A stretch of 52,388 nucleotides of DNA, taken from Planctomycetaceae bacterium. GTDB lineage: Bacteria > Planctomycetota > Planctomycetia > Pirellulales > Pirellulaceae. The position numbers were made by a program, and so were the translations under genes. The notes beneath the pieces were generated by a model, which worked only from the letters and a program-made list of their open reading frames with translations, was not told where the DNA came from and ran no database searches. The stretch is from the NCBI GenBank assembly GCA_024638965.1, contig JAHEJI010000013.1, positions 1 to 52,388 on the forward strand, written 5' to 3'. This document shows, in pieces, positions 18,529-27,402 of the stretch (position 1 is its first letter; each line of letters opens with the position of its first letter).

Positions 18529-18681
18529 ATGGACAAACCAACAAAAGCCATGATGGATTTCATTGAATATGCGGGCGATATTGCCAGCCGACTTGATTCG
18601 ACAGGCTGGATCATCTTAGCGACTTGCTCCGTTATCGCGGGATACGCGCTTTTGAAGGGACCCGGGATTCGCGGAGCGTAA
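18529..18681 (+). CDS. small single-span membrane protein
   Basis: A 50-codon gene with an excellent ribosome binding site (GGAGAAAGCG before ATG). The product has an amphipathic N-terminal part (MDKPTKAMMDFIEYAGDIAS), one hydrophobic span (GWIILATCSVIAGYALL) and a short basic end. I do not recognise a family. The well-placed ribosome binding site and membrane span make it likely to be real. It converges on the TPR protein gene with a 100-bp gap. Confidence 0.55.
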   Translation: MDKPTKAMMDFIEYAGDIASRLDSTGWIILATCSVIAGYALLKGPGIRGA

Positions 18682-18781
18682 GCCAATTTCAAAACCTGTT
18701 TTGAGTTCGGTGTTGGCGCGGTCCACCGGATTCGCCCACACAAAACCGCATCCAGGCGCGCCGCCAACTCCTGTTGCAAAG

Positions 18782-20137
18782 TCAATATAGCAGCGACGAA
18801 GGATCAAACCCCAAGGATCGAATCCTGTTCGCATCTGCTTCTTCCAAGTCAACCGCGCCATCCAAGGTGGATTCTTCCGATTCGACGTCCAAGCTGAGCT
18901 CACGATGCACAAGCATCCGATGGTAATAAGTGGCGGCAAGCGTCTTCTTGATTTCAGCTTGCGTTCGCGAATACTCAAACTTGGGCGACTCGGTACTACT
19001 GTTCCGCAAGGGACTATCGAGACTCAACAAGTGGTACTCTCCGGCAAGCACCGCCAAATCAAGTTGCGTGAGCGCTTCCTCGTAATCGCCCGTTCGGTAC
19101 AAGACGTAACCGTAGGTGTCTAGGTACACCCAAGCCTCTTGTAGAGCTTGCAGATAAACAGCATCCGTCGGCAACAACCTGGCCAGTTCATCCGGATCAA
19201 ATCCAAGCTGCTTCGCCCACAAGCGATCTTTGTCGCACTGATCTTCGTCGCCCGTTTCCTGTGCTCTCAAAGCTCGAAGAACCAGAAAAACGGCAAGCTC
19301 GCCACGTTTCTGCTGGACAGCGACCCGTAGATTTTTGACTTCATCCTCCAATTCCGTTGACAACAATCCGTTTTTTTTGACATTCTCATTAATCACCGCT
19401 AGTAACTCCTGATCAAAAAGATACGCCAATCGCTCAAACTCGATAATTTTAGTGTCTAGAAGTTCCTCTCCTTCGGCTTGTCGATCGAGTTTTCTCGAAA
19501 GTTGAGCGATTGAAATGATGGCTTGCGCTTCCAGCGATAAGTTAAAATCGAAAGACCAATAGATATTCTGCGATTGATCCCGCAAAACGGTCAGCATGTC
19601 TTCGCGAGCAACATCCAACTCCGTATTTGCCAACGCGCGATAGTAAGCGAGGTTGTTTCGCCGAGTCGAACTATTCGCTTGAGATGGTGTCAAAAAAGGG
19701 CGCAGCGATTTGGCGGTCGCTAAAGCATCGAGCGGGCGTTCCAACTGTTGTTGGCAATCCGATTTGATTTGGATCGCCGCCAAAGAGGAAGGCTCCGATT
19801 CCAAAATCTCGTCGCACAAGCGAAGGCATTCGGTTGCCTGACCATTGAGCGCAAGCATTTCGGCTAACATGATCCGCAACCCGTTATCACTGCTTGACGA
19901 ATCCACTGCTTGACGCAGTTTTGCAAACGCAGCATCCGTTTCATTTTGGGCGAACAAATTCATCGCCTCGGCCGCCGTCCAGCGCGCCCGTTCAGTCCGA
20001 CAACCGTATAAGGCAAGCGGAAGGATGACGAGCGCCAGAAAACCGGCCAAGATGGTGAGTTGAAACAAATACTTCGTCACCTTCGAGCGCTCAGGAAAAC
20101 CGTTGGGGGTGCTGTATTCAAATGTGGGTTGATTCAT
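18782..20137 (-). CDS. membrane-anchored TPR-like protein
   Basis: A 451-aa protein with one N-terminal membrane span at about residues 22-46 (YLFQLTILAGFLALVILPLALYG) and a long helical domain outside the membrane resembling TPR units (AMNLFAQNETDAAFAKLRQA, LRIMLAEMLALNGQATECLRLC, EEALTQLDLAVLAG). No catalytic motif is visible. It lies 36 bp downstream of glnD on the same strand and is probably cotranscribed with glnB-glnD, but nothing in its sequence points to nitrogen control. A scaffold role is the most that can be said. Confidence 0.72.
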   Translation of the reverse strand: MNQPTFEYSTPNGFPERSKVTKYLFQLTILAGFLALVILPLALYGCRTERARWTAAEAMNLFAQNETDAAFAKLRQAVDSSSSDNGLRIMLAEMLALNGQATECLRLCDEILESEPSSLAAIQIKSDCQQQLERPLDALATAKSLRPFLTPSQANSSTRRNNLAYYRALANTELDVAREDMLTVLRDQSQNIYWSFDFNLSLEAQAIISIAQLSRKLDRQAEGEELLDTKIIEFERLAYLFDQELLAVINENVKKNGLLSTELEDEVKNLRVAVQQKRGELAVFLVLRALRAQETGDEDQCDKDRLWAKQLGFDPDELARLLPTDAVYLQALQEAWVYLDTYGYVLYRTGDYEEALTQLDLAVLAGEYHLLSLDSPLRNSSTESPKFEYSRTQAEIKKTLAATYYHRMLVHRELSLDVESEESTLDGAVDLEEADANRIRSLGFDPSSLLY

Positions 20138-20173
20138 GGATGACCAGGTACAAAACGGCTCAGACTGAGCAGA

Positions 20174-22822
20174 CTACAATTGTTCTTCGGTTGGTTTCTT
20201 CGGCTCAAGAAAATCAGTGACCGTTTTGAGGATTTCTTTCTTAATGATCTGAACCTGATTCTTGTTGCGAATTTTGTTGCCCTGGTCGTCCGTCACATAA
20301 AAGACATCAATCACCTGGTGGGCATAAGTCGAAATCCGGGCATAGTTCACGTCGAGTCCCAATTGGTAGAACTTCTTCGCAATCTTATACAATAGCCCCG
20401 TTTTGTTGTAGGCGAAGACGTCGACGATGGTCGCCGTATCTACCGTTTGGTTATTGATTTTCACCTGGATTTTCGGACGCGAGAGCTGGAGAGCCCGACT
20501 TTCTTTCTTTTCCCATGTCGTGCGGACGGCCGGCGGTCCTTCATCGATTCCAAGCAACAAATCGCGGGTCCGGAACTTGATATCGTCCAAACGGCTTTGG
20601 GGCGGCTCGACAAAATCACTATCTTCAAACTGAAACCAATACCAGATCAATCCGTGCCCTAACGGTTTGATGTCGGCGCTGCGGATCATCAACCCGAGAC
20701 TTTGAAGCAGACCGGCCACTTTGTAAAACACACCCGACCGTCGCTTTTCACGTTTACCGATACAAAGCTCAATCAGGTTCGTGCCGTCCACCTGACTGAC
20801 CCAGCATTGCACTTCTTCCGACAGCGTATCTCTGAGTACCAACAATTGATGGGCAATCGCTTCTGGATCGTGAATATCACAGTAGTTGTTCGGCAAATTC
20901 GAAGCCGCATCGCGAATCCAACTCTGGGCATCGAGGTCTTTACCATAACTGGCGATTACGTCGTAGACTTTCAGATACCTTCGATCCGGGCCACTCGCTT
21001 CGCTGGTTCCGGTCAGGATTTTTTTGGCGTTCAAATATAAAGTCGTGAGGAGCCCCAGTTTCCAGTCATTCAAGACACCCGGGCCAACTGCGGCAATATC
21101 CGCGCAGGTCAACACGTACAACATCGACAATAGTTCGACCGTGCCAACATTGGAGGCAAATTCCGCAACCATCGATTCGTCATTGATATCCCTGTGAAAC
21201 GCCAGGTGAGACATCACGAGGTGGTTGTGCACGAGAAACATGATTTCTTCAGTTTCATCAGCCGCAAGTTCAAACCGGCGGCCTGTTTCCTGGGCGATTC
21301 GTCGTCCGACTTCGCTGTGATCTTCGGTAAACCCTTTCCCCAAATCGTGAAGCAACAAAGCCAGATGCAAAGTGTTCTTGCGTCGCAACGAACGATAGGT
21401 TTTGCCGACCACAGAATTCTCATTTTCCAGCTTAGTCGCCTGCCAGACCGCTTGAAGCGAATGTTCATCGACGGTGAAAACGTGGTATTCATTGAACTGC
21501 AACAGTCCTCTGGCGTGCTTGAATGCGGGAATAATCTTTTGCAGCACCTGCATTTCGTGAAGTCGACGGAGCAAGTCTGCCAGCCGAGTTGTGTTTGACA
21601 ATAAGGCCATAAACCGTCTGGCCGATTGACGGGTCACTTTGATGTCGCGAGTTTCCAACATCGTTTGCCGAATTGCCAGCCATGTGTCGTGATCAATTGA
21701 TTTTCCGTGCAGACTGCAAAGTTGCATCAGTCGGAGAACTTCCTGCAAATCTCCTTTGACATCATCCAGCGCGGCGGAGGCGACGCCAATGGTTGAGGGC
21801 CCCATTGTAAAATGGTCGTCAATCTGACGAGTTACTAAGGGCGAAAGAAGACTTGAAGAAAGTGTTTGTCGATCATCACAAATCGACGCGAAATGATCGC
21901 AAATATAACGAATTCGACTTGTGAATCGGAAATAGTCCCGCATCAACGATTCAACGGCGAGTACCGCTTCACTTTCTTCATAGCCAAATTTTTCGGCAAC
22001 CCTGACTTGCTCGTTTCGCCCCAACCCGTCGTGTGCATGGCCTGCGTTAAAGTGCAGCTCGTTGCGCAATCGCATCAGAAACTCGCAAGACGTTTTCAGC
22101 TGCTTTTGATCGGCTGCAGTGAGCTGAGATTTGTCACAGATCTTGTCGATATCGGTGACGCCACAGCGAACAAAGCCTAACCAGCGAATCAAATGAATGT
22201 CGCGAAGACCGCCTCGAGACTTTTTCACATTGGGACGCAGCATGTACACCGTTTCGCCGTACCTCAGACGTTCCTTGTCCCGGGCAGCGATGATCCCGCG
22301 AGTCACTTTGGCGGCATGTCGAGTCGCAATTCTTTTGAAGCGACTGAGGAAATTCTCAAACAGTTGTTGATTGCCCGCCAGATAACGTGATTCTGTCAAC
22401 GACGTGAAGATCTCGGCATCTTTCAGAGACATGCTGCAGGCGTCGCGTGGCGTGCGCAAACTGAATCCGAGTTGAATTGCGGTGTCGGTGATGTCCTGGC
22501 TGATCCGCCGCGAAAATTCCGCAACGTCTTCGGTGAAGCTTCCCTGGTACAGGACCATCATGTCCACGTCAGAAAAAGGCGCGACTTCCTGGCGACCGTT
22601 ACCCCCGTGCAGCACCACAGCAACACGGGTCACAAGATCTGTCGAGATGTCATTGATCGCCGCCTGATACAAATCCAACAGTACTTCATCCAGCAAATCC
22701 GACATCTGTCGAACAATCCCAAAGCCCGATTCGCCTTGATCATGTTTTTGACGTAATGCGTTCCGTCCCTCGTTCCAACGTGAGCGAGCAGCAAGCACGT
22801 TTTCCCGAATTCCGGCGGTCAT
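20174..22822 (-). CDS. glnD: [Protein-PII] uridylyltransferase / uridylyl-removing enzyme
   Basis: GlnD senses glutamine and adds or removes UMP on PII. The frame opens at 22981, inside glnB, but the family alignment starts with MTAGIRENVL, giving 882 aa from 22822. The nucleotidyltransferase motif is at residues 73-87 (GGNGRQEVAPFSDVD, with the paired Asp). The HD hydrolase motif is at about 490 (LLLHDLGKGFTEDHSEVG), and two ACT domains for glutamine sensing fill the last 190 residues (RRSGVFYKVAGLLQSLGLMI and NKTGLLYKIAKKFYQLGLDV). The length and order are standard. It follows glnB by 109 bp and precedes the TPR gene by 36 bp, so a glnB-glnD-TPR operon is likely. Confidence 0.95.
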   Translation of the reverse strand: MTAGIRENVLAARSRWNEGRNALRQKHDQGESGFGIVRQMSDLLDEVLLDLYQAAINDISTDLVTRVAVVLHGGNGRQEVAPFSDVDMMVLYQGSFTEDVAEFSRRISQDITDTAIQLGFSLRTPRDACSMSLKDAEIFTSLTESRYLAGNQQLFENFLSRFKRIATRHAAKVTRGIIAARDKERLRYGETVYMLRPNVKKSRGGLRDIHLIRWLGFVRCGVTDIDKICDKSQLTAADQKQLKTSCEFLMRLRNELHFNAGHAHDGLGRNEQVRVAEKFGYEESEAVLAVESLMRDYFRFTSRIRYICDHFASICDDRQTLSSSLLSPLVTRQIDDHFTMGPSTIGVASAALDDVKGDLQEVLRLMQLCSLHGKSIDHDTWLAIRQTMLETRDIKVTRQSARRFMALLSNTTRLADLLRRLHEMQVLQKIIPAFKHARGLLQFNEYHVFTVDEHSLQAVWQATKLENENSVVGKTYRSLRRKNTLHLALLLHDLGKGFTEDHSEVGRRIAQETGRRFELAADETEEIMFLVHNHLVMSHLAFHRDINDESMVAEFASNVGTVELLSMLYVLTCADIAAVGPGVLNDWKLGLLTTLYLNAKKILTGTSEASGPDRRYLKVYDVIASYGKDLDAQSWIRDAASNLPNNYCDIHDPEAIAHQLLVLRDTLSEEVQCWVSQVDGTNLIELCIGKREKRRSGVFYKVAGLLQSLGLMIRSADIKPLGHGLIWYWFQFEDSDFVEPPQSRLDDIKFRTRDLLLGIDEGPPAVRTTWEKKESRALQLSRPKIQVKINNQTVDTATIVDVFAYNKTGLLYKIAKKFYQLGLDVNYARISTYAHQVIDVFYVTDDQGNKIRNKNQVQIIKKEILKTVTDFLEPKKPTEEQL

Positions 22823-22931
22823 ATTTGAATTTCGTTTGTCGAATGAATGTCTCGTTAGCTCAAACCCGTTCAAGTGTTTGGGTCTTGAACCGAGTGACAG
22901 AATATCCGATTTGATCGAGATCCTTCCATGC

Positions 22932-23285
<354 letters not shown>

Positions 23286-23436
23286 CTATGAAAGGTCAAA
23301 AGGCAGATCGGTGTGCGCCGAATCTCTACTCTAAAATTATCCCTTTCACCGGTTCGCGTAAACCATTGAAAGCTAATGAGCCGACAAAGACCGCAATATT
23401 CAAGGTAAAGGCTTCGCAAACAACCCAGCTTGAACG

Positions 23437-23997
23437 CTAATTTGGTGTGACCGACCAGGGCGTTTCCTGCTGGTTTGCCTGCAGATTGACAAATCGGGCT
23501 GCCACAAACAGAAAATCACTCAAGCGATTGAGATAAACCAGCTCCTTCTGCAAATCGAACTCTAGATTCAGCTCTCGGAGCGCAACCAGATTTCGTTCGG
23601 CTCGCCGACAGATGGCCCGAGCCAAATGCAGCCGACAACCCGACTCCGAACCATCCGGTAGAATGAACTGTTTGAGCTCAGGCAATTCGGCCTGTAATTG
23701 ATCGATCTTGGTTTCCAAAAATTTGAAACGCGTGGCATCGAATCCTGGCAGCTGACTGGATTCACCAAGGCATGCGGCGACACGACCGCCCACATCAAAC
23801 AAATCGTTCTGCACTCTGAGCAAAATCGAATTGACTTCCTCCCCGAATTCGCCCGAACGAACCAATCCGATCATTGAGTTTAGTTCATCAAGCGATCCGC
23901 AGACTTCGATGCAAATATGGTCTTTGCCGACCCTGATCCCGCCCAGCAAACCAGTCTCGCCACCATCTCCAGTTTTAGTGTAAATTTTCAAGTCCAA
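23437..23997 (-). CDS. pduO: cob(I)alamin adenosyltransferase, PduO type
   Basis: A 186-aa enzyme that transfers the adenosyl group of ATP to cob(I)alamin, making coenzyme B12. The N-terminal signature KIYTKTGDGGETGLLGG binds ATP. LDELNSMIGL and the later CRRAERNLVAL segment (the family's conserved RRAER) with VYLNRLSDFLFVAARFVN complete the four-helix-bundle active site. Length and motifs are those of stand-alone PduO-type enzymes. It is divergent from the Nudix gene, with a very short shared promoter region of about 40 bp, and 166 bp upstream of glnB. Confidence 0.94.
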   Translation of the reverse strand: MDLKIYTKTGDGGETGLLGGIRVGKDHICIEVCGSLDELNSMIGLVRSGEFGEEVNSILLRVQNDLFDVGGRVAACLGESSQLPGFDATRFKFLETKIDQLQAELPELKQFILPDGSESGCRLHLARAICRRAERNLVALRELNLEFDLQKELVYLNRLSDFLFVAARFVNLQANQQETPWSVTPN

Positions 23998-24034
23998 CGC
24001 CTTTATGTTTAGTACTCAATTTCGATTGTCGGCT

Positions 24035-24454
24035 ATGGCAGAAATAAAGTCATGCGGGTTTCTCATCTTTCGAGACGATCCTAATCCATCATTCCTGCTA
24101 ATGCGACATCCCCAACGATGGGATTTGCCCAAAGGTCACGTGGACGAAGGGGAATCTGATATGGAATGTGCGTTACGTGAGCTGGTCGAAGAAACCGGCA
24201 TTCGCGCTGAGGACATTGAAATCGATCCAAGTTTTCGGTTTGTTCACGAGTACGTTGTCAATTCAACTCGCCACGGTAATAGGCCAATGCTAAAGCAGCT
24301 GATCGTCTATCTGGGTAAGCTAATTCGCCCGGTCGACATCATAACCACCGAGCATGGCGGGTATGTATGGTTTGCCTGGGAGCCCCCACACAATATTCAA
24401 GAAAACACAATCAACCCGTTACTGACCGAATTGGAGCGGCATTGGTCAGGATAA
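24035..24454 (+). CDS. Nudix hydrolase, diadenosine-tetraphosphatase-like
   Basis: A 139-aa Nudix protein from MAEIKS (the frame opens 10 codons earlier at another ATG). A perfect Nudix box lies at about residues 38-60: GHVDEGESDMECALRELVEETG, matching GX5EX7REUXEEXG, which binds the divalent metal for pyrophosphate-bond cleavage. The start of the domain (SCGFLIFR...FLLMRHPQRWDLPKGH) is like that of bis(5'-nucleosyl)-tetraphosphatases, which clear Ap4A and other nucleotides. The exact substrate cannot be read. It is divergent from the PduO gene. Confidence 0.88.
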   Translation: MAEIKSCGFLIFRDDPNPSFLLMRHPQRWDLPKGHVDEGESDMECALRELVEETGIRAEDIEIDPSFRFVHEYVVNSTRHGNRPMLKQLIVYLGKLIRPVDIITTEHGGYVWFAWEPPHNIQENTINPLLTELERHWSG

Positions 24455-24772
24455 CCAGTGGCGAGAGTCTAGTAGCGAGATGCGAGGCTCGTGACTTTTC
24501 CTGGAAAACCCATGCAGTCATCCTGAACCGAGTGGCGTGAGATTCTTTCCGCGGCTGCGAACTAAAGCTACCTGAGAATACTCTGCCGCGCTCGAATAAA
24601 CGATTCGGTCGTTGAAACAGCCCGTCGATCAGGCGAACTTTATCCTTCATCGCAGAAAAAAACGATAAGGGGTTGGAATTGACCCGTTTTCCCAAAACCT
24701 CTAATTTCACGATTAAATGTGCGAGAAATTTGCAATCGCGCGAGGAGACAAGTTCTGCGGTGGTCTTAACGC
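24455..24772. other. spacer with a degenerate copy of the palindromic repeat
   Basis: About 320 bases without a gene. 24517-24535 repeats exactly the first 19 bases of the 785-871 palindrome, followed by a diverged right part ending about 24590. Upstream of the glycosyltransferase gene no promoter stands out. Confidence 0.5.
24517..24590. repeat. degenerate copy of the 87-bp palindrome
   Basis: GTCATCCTGAACCGAGTGG is identical to 785-803; the remainder is diverged but keeps a CTGAGAATACTC end that partly complements the left arm. It shows that the element is dispersed. Confidence 0.6.
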
Positions 24773-26542
24773 ATGGATGCGAACAACAACCAAAACAGCG
24801 ACAACAAAAAATCCATCACTTTGATTCCGTTGGATTGGCAAAACTACGAGCGCCGACGCTCGTTCATGCAGTCTCACGCTTCATTTATGAAGCCGGGGTG
24901 GCAATCGAAAGTACAATTCGCAGATCGACGCTACACCGACGCGCCTGTCTCCGGCGAAGAAATTGCCAAGATCATCAGGAAATCGAAAACCGACCTGGTC
25001 GCAATCATCGATGAACAGTTTGAGTGCGACGCCTATCTGTTTTCATGGCTGGCTGATTTCAAGAAAGAGTCAGAAGTTCACTACGCCTGTCAGCGCTTAC
25101 GGGGTTCAAAATCTGGAACGAACCTGTTTCTTGCCATCTACAGTTTCCTCATAAGGATCCTGTTGAAAATCGGCAAAAACAAATATCGGCCTGGCGTCGC
25201 CGTCTTCTTTCGGAACCAAAATGTGATTGATTGGATCCCTCAATCCGACGAATTTACTCTCACTGAATTCCTGGCCCTGGCCAGGGTCGATGGCCACGAA
25301 ATTCGTGAGACCTTGATTAGTCCGCGTTCTCAACCGTCGAAACCAATTCACTCAAGCGCAGTCCAGTCGGCTATTGGAAGCACCCTGCGTTTTTGGTGGA
25401 ACCGCATTATGTTTCCCGTAGCAAAATGGGATAGCAACAATGGAGATCATAAAGGTCCAACCAAGCGGGCCAAATTGTCACGTCGGCACAAAACTCTGGG
25501 GTGGTTGGTGTTGGGAATTCTGACCGTTGTCGTGTTGTCGACGAATCTTGGTTTTCCGCTTTTTGAAACTAAGGAAACGAGCAACGCGCAACTCGCGCTG
25601 AACATCCTCGAAACGGGAGAATGGAATTATTTGACTTTGGCGGGCGAGCCTTATTGGACCCAACCACCACTCGTTGCCTGGGCGATGGCGATCAGCTTTA
25701 AGCAGATTGGAATCAATGAGTTTGCCGCACGACTGCCGGGAACCATCGCAACGATCTTGACAATTTTGATTTCATTCGCGGTTGGACGCCGCTTGTTGGG
25801 ATTTCGAGCCGCGTTGATCGGAGCCGTCCTGATGCTGTTATCGATTGGGATCTTATTTTCAGGCCGTTTGAGCGCCATCGATTCCACAATTACTCTTTGC
25901 ACCACGATTACTTTATTGGCCGGTTACCTGGCGTTATTCAAGAACAAGTTTTCCATGAAATGGTGGCTTGTCGCCGCGATGGCTTGCGGCGTAGGCATGT
26001 TGACAAGCGGCCTCACCATTCTGGTGCTAAGTCTGTCACCGTTAATACTGGCCAGCTGGTTATATAGCTCAAATGAAATCTCGCAGCCAAGAATCTGGTT
26101 TTGGTTTGCGATGCCCATCGTCTTGATTGCTGGACCATGGTTTGGCGCCATGGGATGGGTGCATCCTGATTTCTTATCTCACTTTCTCTGGCAACAATAC
26201 GTTTCGAGCTTCGTGGATTCATTCAATCATCCTCAGCCGCTGCGGTTCTGTTTGCCTGTTATCGTACTCGGCCTGTTTCCGGCTTCTTGTTTGCTCCCGG
26301 CGCTCGGCAGGCAGGCGAGGGTTCAAAACCGTATCATGCGCAGTCAACGCACTCGTGAAGTTGGCTTTCTGATTATCTGTGCCAGTTGGTTGATCGGCTG
26401 TTTCTTGCTTTCGCCGTCGAAACTGCCGACCTACATCCTGCCCGCGTATCCCTTCGTTTGTTTATCGCTTGGCTGGATGCTTGAATCGAGATTTTTTTCG
26501 AAGTCGTCGTTACAAGCAGGAAAAAAAACGTCTTCCCACTAA
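24773..26542 (+). CDS. GT-C (PMT/ArnT-like) glycosyltransferase with degenerate N-terminal domain
   Basis: The C-terminal 350 residues of this 589-aa protein form a multispan GT-C enzyme: TNLGFPLFETKETSNAQLAL carries the acidic motif of the first periplasmic loop, and LAGEPYWTQPPLVAWAMA and FAARLPGTIA match the PMT/ArnT/family 39 pattern. Such enzymes move a sugar from a lipid-phosphate carrier to protein or lipid. The N-terminal 190 residues look like an eroded GT2 (DPM1-like) domain: the segment KTDLVAIIDEQFECDAYLFSWL occupies the place of the usual DAD motif, which is lost. Its stop overlaps that of the convergent RING-like gene by a few bases. Confidence 0.82.
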   Translation: MDANNNQNSDNKKSITLIPLDWQNYERRRSFMQSHASFMKPGWQSKVQFADRRYTDAPVSGEEIAKIIRKSKTDLVAIIDEQFECDAYLFSWLADFKKESEVHYACQRLRGSKSGTNLFLAIYSFLIRILLKIGKNKYRPGVAVFFRNQNVIDWIPQSDEFTLTEFLALARVDGHEIRETLISPRSQPSKPIHSSAVQSAIGSTLRFWWNRIMFPVAKWDSNNGDHKGPTKRAKLSRRHKTLGWLVLGILTVVVLSTNLGFPLFETKETSNAQLALNILETGEWNYLTLAGEPYWTQPPLVAWAMAISFKQIGINEFAARLPGTIATILTILISFAVGRRLLGFRAALIGAVLMLLSIGILFSGRLSAIDSTITLCTTITLLAGYLALFKNKFSMKWWLVAAMACGVGMLTSGLTILVLSLSPLILASWLYSSNEISQPRIWFWFAMPIVLIAGPWFGAMGWVHPDFLSHFLWQQYVSSFVDSFNHPQPLRFCLPVIVLGLFPASCLLPALGRQARVQNRIMRSQRTREVGFLIICASWLIGCFLLSPSKLPTYILPAYPFVCLSLGWMLESRFFSKSSLQAGKKTSSH

Positions 26543-27372
26543 TGATTGGCCACTTCGCCGTTCGCGCGAATGTATCGCGTCTCGTTGCAGGCAAACGTGG
26601 CGCATTGGCCGTTGTATTGCCAACAATCAAGGCAATGAGGTGTTTTACAGCGAACACAAACCACGGTCTGATAGGCAATTGACTCGCTACAAATTGGGCA
26701 AACAACGTCTTCAACAATGGTCGGTTCGTCGCGCGTTACGAATTCAATACCGTGAGACTCAGTGAGCATTAATTGATCGAACATATCGAGTGAGAAGCGA
26801 ACGAAATCGTCCAGTTGATGGAAGTCCTTGATAAACGTCGGCTTAGAGACCACCAGCTTGCCTTTATTGATGTTGATACTCAACTGGCCATTATTGAGAT
26901 GATGCAACAGCTGCTCAATTTGCCATTGCACCGGCTTGGTCAACATGGCACTCGCCAATTCCGGCCGGTTCGATTTGATGCTCAGGATTGAATTAAACGG
27001 GCAGTCGACGATCTCGACTGGAGTTGATGCGCGACCAAGGCTCCACGTTCGCGAAGCAACAGACGGTGACGAAGTAATCTCCAACTTGAACCGTTTGTCG
27101 GGCCAATTCATGGAAAGCTCCGTCATTTTGCATTCCGGAAATCGCGTCGTTTTTCGGGTGACCAATCTGGCAGTCGTGCGACCGTAGTTGAAGGTCATCG
27201 AAGGTCGGGAGAAAAGATACCCAGGATAGACCTGACCACCATAACGTTTGGCGACGTCGACATAAATTTTGTTCCACCCACTTAGGCGCCTCACGACAGC
27301 CGAAATCAGCGAACTGAATATGAGCAGACCGAAGAAGATAATAATTGGAAGTATGTTCATTAATGCGCCCAT
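26539..27372 (-). CDS. membrane-anchored prokaryotic RING-like protein (E3-like candidate)
   Basis: A 277-aa protein with one N-terminal span (residues 7-27, ILPIIIFFGLLIFSSLISAVV), a central domain of about 180 residues that I do not recognise, and a C-terminal binuclear zinc module. The zinc ligands are C225, C228, C239, C242, H246 or C247, C250, C257 and C262, in the order CPICSE, CVRCKTPHCLDCW, NGQCATFAC. This CPxC...CxxC...H/C...CW..NG.C.....C pattern is that of the prokaryotic RING finger family (Prok-RING_1 type). It is the last gene of the five-gene ubiquitin-like operon, so an E3-like role, bringing E2 to a membrane substrate, is the natural hypothesis. Starts at residue 1 or 5. Confidence 0.85.
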   Translation of the reverse strand: MGALMNILPIIIFFGLLIFSSLISAVVRRLSGWNKIYVDVAKRYGGQVYPGYLFSRPSMTFNYGRTTARLVTRKTTRFPECKMTELSMNWPDKRFKLEITSSPSVASRTWSLGRASTPVEIVDCPFNSILSIKSNRPELASAMLTKPVQWQIEQLLHHLNNGQLSININKGKLVVSKPTFIKDFHQLDDFVRFSLDMFDQLMLTESHGIEFVTRDEPTIVEDVVCPICSESIAYQTVVCVRCKTPHCLDCWQYNGQCATFACNETRYIRANGEVANH

Positions 27373-27402
27373 TCAATACCGTTCGGCTCGATTGGCTTTA
27401 GA

